NCBI GenBank assembly: GCA_900551595.1
Contig: URWR01000014.1
Location: 1 to 18,485, forward strand
Source of the DNA: an uncultured Coriobacteriaceae bacterium
GTDB taxonomy: Bacteria > Actinomycetota > Coriobacteriia > Coriobacteriales > Atopobiaceae
Reading direction: 5' to 3'
DNA length: 18,485 nucleotides
Below, piece after piece: positions 15,854 to 18,485 of this stretch. The stretch's first letter is position 1; every line of letters starts with the position of its first letter. Both the position numbers and the translations under genes were made by a program. The notes under the pieces are model-generated. The model did not search any database. It was not told where the DNA came from and saw only the letters and a list, made by a program, of their open reading frames with translations.

Positions 15854-16687
15854 ATGGACCTCCAGACCGCACACGAACTCATTGAGCTCGACAAACGCTT
15901 TTATCACGAAAATGCTCACTCGTTTTCGGCCACTCGACACCGTGCATGGCAAGGATGGGAACATGTTACAAATTTGGCAGAGCAACTCATGCCCACCGAT
16001 ACCCTCAAGGGAAATAAACCCCTGGTAGTTACTGATGTTGCCTGTGGAAATGCGCGTCTTCTTAGCTTTCTCGAACACAGATTTCCAAAGGCTTGTCTTC
16101 ATTACCAAGGCATAGACAACGAGCCCACGCTTGCTGAGGAAAATCTCTCAGAACAACACCCTGCGAGCCAGGTAACGCTCGCCTACCTTGATATTATCGG
16201 CACGCTATTGAACAACGCTACCAACAAGAAGGAAAGCTCTTCTTTAGATAGAGCCATTAAACTTCCTAACATCAAGCCAGCCAATATCGTTTGTTGTTTT
16301 GGATTTATGCACCATATTCCAGGAGATACGCTGCGGGTCGACCTTATGCGTGAACTCGTCAGCGCTGCGCAACCGGGAGGTATTATCGCGCTCTCATTCT
16401 GGCAGTTTATGCATGACGCTCGTCTTGCTCAACGCGCCCATAAGACAATGGAGATGGCTCGCAAACACGCGCCTTTCCCTGGATATGATCCCACTTCATT
16501 GGACCTCGGCGATTATTTGCTCGGATGGCAAGAAAGTGAATGTTTTCGCTATTGTCATAGCTTCGAAGAGGATGAAATCGATACTCTTGTAAAGAGCCTT
16601 GGAAGTTCCGCTCTGGAGTGCGATCGTTTCTCCGCAGATGGTGCCTCAGGCACACTTAACCGCTATGTAGTGCTCCAACGTTCTTAA
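15854..16687 (+). CDS. Class I SAM methyltransferase, Trm9/ALKBH8-like
   Basis: 277-residue cytoplasmic methyltransferase. Motif I is DVACGNARLL (61-70), with an acidic SAM-ribose candidate in GIDNE (86-90) and the post-I helix region after it. Three segments resemble the Trm9/ALKBH8 family that esterifies cm5U34 of tRNA to mcm5U34: FSATRHRAWQGW near the N-terminus (24-35), FGFMHHIP followed by QPGGIIALSFWQF (149-156 and 173-185), and GDYLLGWQ plus RYCHSFEEDEID near the C-terminus (219-226 and 232-243). The likeness is by eye; plain SAM methyltransferase is certain, the tRNA role is not. No Trm112-like partner is in the window. The ATG has AAGGA upstream. It is divergent from elp3 across 111 bases, which supports a shared tRNA role. 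Confidence 0.85.
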   Translation: MDLQTAHELIELDKRFYHENAHSFSATRHRAWQGWEHVTNLAEQLMPTDTLKGNKPLVVTDVACGNARLLSFLEHRFPKACLHYQGIDNEPTLAEENLSEQHPASQVTLAYLDIIGTLLNNATNKKESSSLDRAIKLPNIKPANIVCCFGFMHHIPGDTLRVDLMRELVSAAQPGGIIALSFWQFMHDARLAQRAHKTMEMARKHAPFPGYDPTSLDLGDYLLGWQESECFRYCHSFEEDEIDTLVKSLGSSALECDRFSADGASGTLNRYVVLQRS

Positions 16688-16703
16688 ACGTTCTTAGTAA
16701 TAA

Positions 16704-16730
16704 AGCCCGACATCCCACAGATGCCGGGCT
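16704..16730. terminator. Bidirectional terminator between convergent genes
   Basis: A 10-bp stem with one mismatch (arms 16704-16713 and 16721-16730) and a seven-base loop lies between the methyltransferase stop (+) and the aldo/keto reductase stop (-). On the minus strand it is followed by TTTATTAC, the better U-rich tail; on the plus strand the tail is mixed. Confidence 0.7.
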
Positions 16731-16756
16731 GCAACTTCATCTCTTTACAATCTGTC

Positions 16757-17851
16757 TTATTCAAACATCTCTGCACACATGTGGAGATAGTCAATAACAC
16801 TTAGTTGCTGCGGACAAGCACCTTCGCACTGCCCACACTGGATGCACTCAGATGCTTTACCTGCACCTGGCGCCGATACAGCCTTATCGTAGGCGGCCTG
16901 TGCTTCTTCTGCCTGGCCATTGCCTAAACGCAAATTGGCAGCTGCAAATATCTCAGGAATTGGAATGTTCTGCGGGCATCCATTGGTGCAATAGTGACAT
17001 GCCGTGCAGGCAATAGTGGAGGACTCTCCCATAATGCGCTGGGCCTGCAGAATAACGTCGCGTTCAGCCTCGTTCAGCGGTTCAAAATCGCGCATGTACG
17101 AGAGATTATCTGCCATTTGTTCGACGTTTGACATGCCGGACAGTACGGTAAACACACCTGGCAAACTCGCTACAAAACGAATTGCCCATGAAGCATATGA
17201 CATCCCGGGAGTGCAGGCATCCATAAGGGCGCGCACTTCCTCCGGAGGCTCTGCAAGTCTGCCACCCTTAATGGGTTCCATAACAACAATTTCTTTATCA
17301 TGCGCACGAGCAACTTCATAGTTTTCGCGACTCTGCACCTTTGCGTCATCCCAGTCGGCATAGTTGAGCTGCAGCTGCACAAAGTCAACGTCAGGATGTT
17401 TAGTGAGCACTTCGTCCAAAAGTTGAGGCCCGCCATGGAACGAGAATCCCATATTACGAATAAGGCCTTTACGCTTTTTCTCGGCAACATAATCCCACAG
17501 GCCCCACTCATCATATTGTTCATAGGTATTGTCCATGAGGGCATGAAGCAGGTAATAGTCGAAATATCCCGCTCCTGTACGCGCAAGCGAAGTTTCAAAT
17601 TGCTTCTGAGCTGCTTCTCGTGTGGGAGCCATTAAATGAGCATTCAACTTAGTAGCAAGCGTGTATGAATCGCGTGGATGGCGCTCAACCAATGCTTTGG
17701 CGGTAGCCTCTTCTGACCCTTCGTATACATATGCAGTGTCGAAGTAGGTACCACCCGCTTCAAGAAACATATCGACCATACGAGCTGTTTGTTCGATATC
17801 GATTACATCGTCCTGCTTAGGTAACCGCATGAGACCAAAACCGAGTTTCAT
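16757..17851 (-). CDS. Aldo/keto reductase with two C-terminal [4Fe-4S] motifs
   Basis: 364 residues. An N-terminal (beta/alpha)8 aldo/keto reductase domain (about 1-275) carries the full catalytic tetrad D38, Y43, K68 and H103. The C-terminal 90 residues hold two ferredoxin-type motifs: C282, C285, C288, C292 and C336, C339, C342, C346, predicting two [4Fe-4S] clusters. This is the architecture of COG1453, frequent in anaerobes; the substrate is unknown. The frame stays open to 17881, but MKLGFGLMRLP is the usual N-terminus and its ATG (17849-17851) has AGAGGAG at six bases. The carboxymuconolactone-decarboxylase-family gene lies 67 bases upstream on the same strand with no clear terminator between, so the two may form an operon. 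Confidence 0.95.
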   Translation of the reverse strand: MKLGFGLMRLPKQDDVIDIEQTARMVDMFLEAGGTYFDTAYVYEGSEEATAKALVERHPRDSYTLATKLNAHLMAPTREAAQKQFETSLARTGAGYFDYYLLHALMDNTYEQYDEWGLWDYVAEKKRKGLIRNMGFSFHGGPQLLDEVLTKHPDVDFVQLQLNYADWDDAKVQSRENYEVARAHDKEIVVMEPIKGGRLAEPPEEVRALMDACTPGMSYASWAIRFVASLPGVFTVLSGMSNVEQMADNLSYMRDFEPLNEAERDVILQAQRIMGESSTIACTACHYCTNGCPQNIPIPEIFAAANLRLGNGQAEEAQAAYDKAVSAPGAGKASECIQCGQCEGACPQQLSVIDYLHMCAEMFE

Positions 17852-17918
17852 CGCTCGCTCCTCTCTACCCACTATATGCATGAAATTGCTCTGCCATGCC
17901 TCGCTTTATGTAGCTATA

Positions 17919-18473
17919 TTACGCCCGTTGGTCTGCTGCGTTATCTATACAAGTCAAGGCATTAAGGCTTCGTGGATAGCCAATGTACGGCAGCATATTT
18001 GAAACAACCCGATAGAGAAAATCTTTATCGTTTCCGAGGTTCATATTGCCAGAAGCATGTGCTGTGAGCTGCGGCTCGCACCCACCTTGCGCTGCAATAT
18101 AGCAAAAGGTAATCATCTCGCGGTCTTTATCGGAAAGACCGGTGCGCGTGTAATAATCGCCAAAGCAATTATCCGCAAGCCAGCGATTGATATGAGCGCG
18201 TTCCTGGGGACCTTGCTTCCAGCTCTCACGCATGCCTTCACCAAAATACGCAATTTGAACAGCGTTGCCAGCAGCTAAACGAGTCTCTGGTGTTGTTGTT
18301 GCCTGTCCAGAAAGAGGAAGCTCAATATTGTGCTGCTCAAATACCTGATTGAGTGCCGCAAAAAACGGATAAACACGTCCGAGACCAAGATAGGCAACGA
18401 ACTCACGTGTTGCATGAGGAAAAAGTTTCTCGCAATACTTTTGAGCGAAGGTACTTCTTGCCATAACGTACAC
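17919..18473 (-). CDS. Carboxymuconolactone decarboxylase family protein
   Basis: 184 residues, mostly helical. The C-terminal half (about 92-172) is a CMD domain, with the segment DREMITFCYIAAQGGCEP (117-134), the QLTAHASGNMNLG stretch, and PYIGYPRSLNAL (162-173). One cysteine (C132) sits where AhpD-type members have a CxxC pair, so thiol peroxidase activity like that of AhpD is not supported. The substrate is unknown; aromatic degradation genes are absent. Two starts are possible: GTG at 18471-18473 with GAGG seven bases upstream, chosen here, or ATG at 18462-18464 three codons in. The window ends 12 bases upstream, so the promoter is not visible. It probably shares a transcript with the aldo/keto reductase gene downstream. 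Confidence 0.9.
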   Translation of the reverse strand: MYVMARSTFAQKYCEKLFPHATREFVAYLGLGRVYPFFAALNQVFEQHNIELPLSGQATTTPETRLAAGNAVQIAYFGEGMRESWKQGPQERAHINRWLADNCFGDYYTRTGLSDKDREMITFCYIAAQGGCEPQLTAHASGNMNLGNDKDFLYRVVSNMLPYIGYPRSLNALTCIDNAADQRA

Positions 18474-18485
18474 TTCCCTACCTCG

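Noticed and set aside
18288..18304. Short GTT triplet run
   Set aside because: It lies inside the CMD-family gene and encodes a few threonine/asparagine-type residues in a normal stretch; the run is too short to be notable.
1..18485. CRISPR arrays, insertion sequences, phage genes, tRNA or rRNA genes
   Set aside because: No spaced direct repeats, transposase or integrase motifs, or recognisable RNA gene sequences were seen in any spacer.

Overview
This window looks like a chromosomal segment of a Gram-positive, largely anaerobic actinobacterium of the Coriobacteriia, and most likely of the Atopobiaceae (Lancefieldella, Atopobium or Olsenella type). The placement is inferred from three things: base composition that looks slightly under 50% GC by eye; a Firmicutes-like order of housekeeping genes together with GTG starts and good Shine-Dalgarno sites; and many iron-sulfur and flavin redox proteins with no respiratory genes. 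No species is claimed. There are no rRNA or tRNA genes, insertion sequences, prophage genes or CRISPR arrays, and no gene-free stretch exceeds 300 bases.

Positions 1-9486 are a block of conserved genes all on the minus strand. In transcription order they are tatA (protein export), greA (transcript cleavage factor), lysS (lysyl-tRNA synthetase with two extra domains), clpC (AAA+ unfoldase), disA (cyclic di-AMP synthase), ispD (isoprenoid synthesis) and cysS (cysteinyl-tRNA synthetase, cut by the window edge). Rho-independent terminators follow greA, lysS and clpC, and promoter-like sites precede tatA, clpC and cysS. disA and ispD overlap by four bases. The order greA-lysS-clpC-disA-ispD-cysS is a condensed version of a cluster known from Bacillus, with ctsR, mcsAB, radA, yacL, ispF, gltX and cysE absent.

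Positions 9733-18473 are more mixed in strand and function. They hold a membrane-anchored spermidine-synthase-like protein (+), a nitroreductase (-), a flavodoxin that resembles BilS (+), a DUF389 membrane protein (-), an EFR1-type flavodoxin/ferredoxin (-), an Elp3-type radical-SAM/GNAT protein (-), a divergent class I methyltransferase that resembles Trm9/ALKBH8 (+), an aldo/keto reductase with two [4Fe-4S] motifs (-) and a carboxymuconolactone-decarboxylase-family protein (-).

Two observations stand out. First, Elp3 and the Trm9-like methyltransferase are divergent neighbours 111 bases apart. Together they could be a bacterial two-gene version of the eukaryotic pathway that makes mcm5U at tRNA position 34, with EFR1 as a possible electron donor. 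Second, lysS encodes a single 868-residue chain: a complete class II lysyl-tRNA synthetase, then an HD-superfamily hydrolase with its metal-binding residues intact, then a MetG/Trbp111-type tRNA-binding domain. LysRS enzymes are known to make Ap4A, so a fused HD hydrolase suggests coupled nucleotide synthesis and removal, which is speculative but testable.
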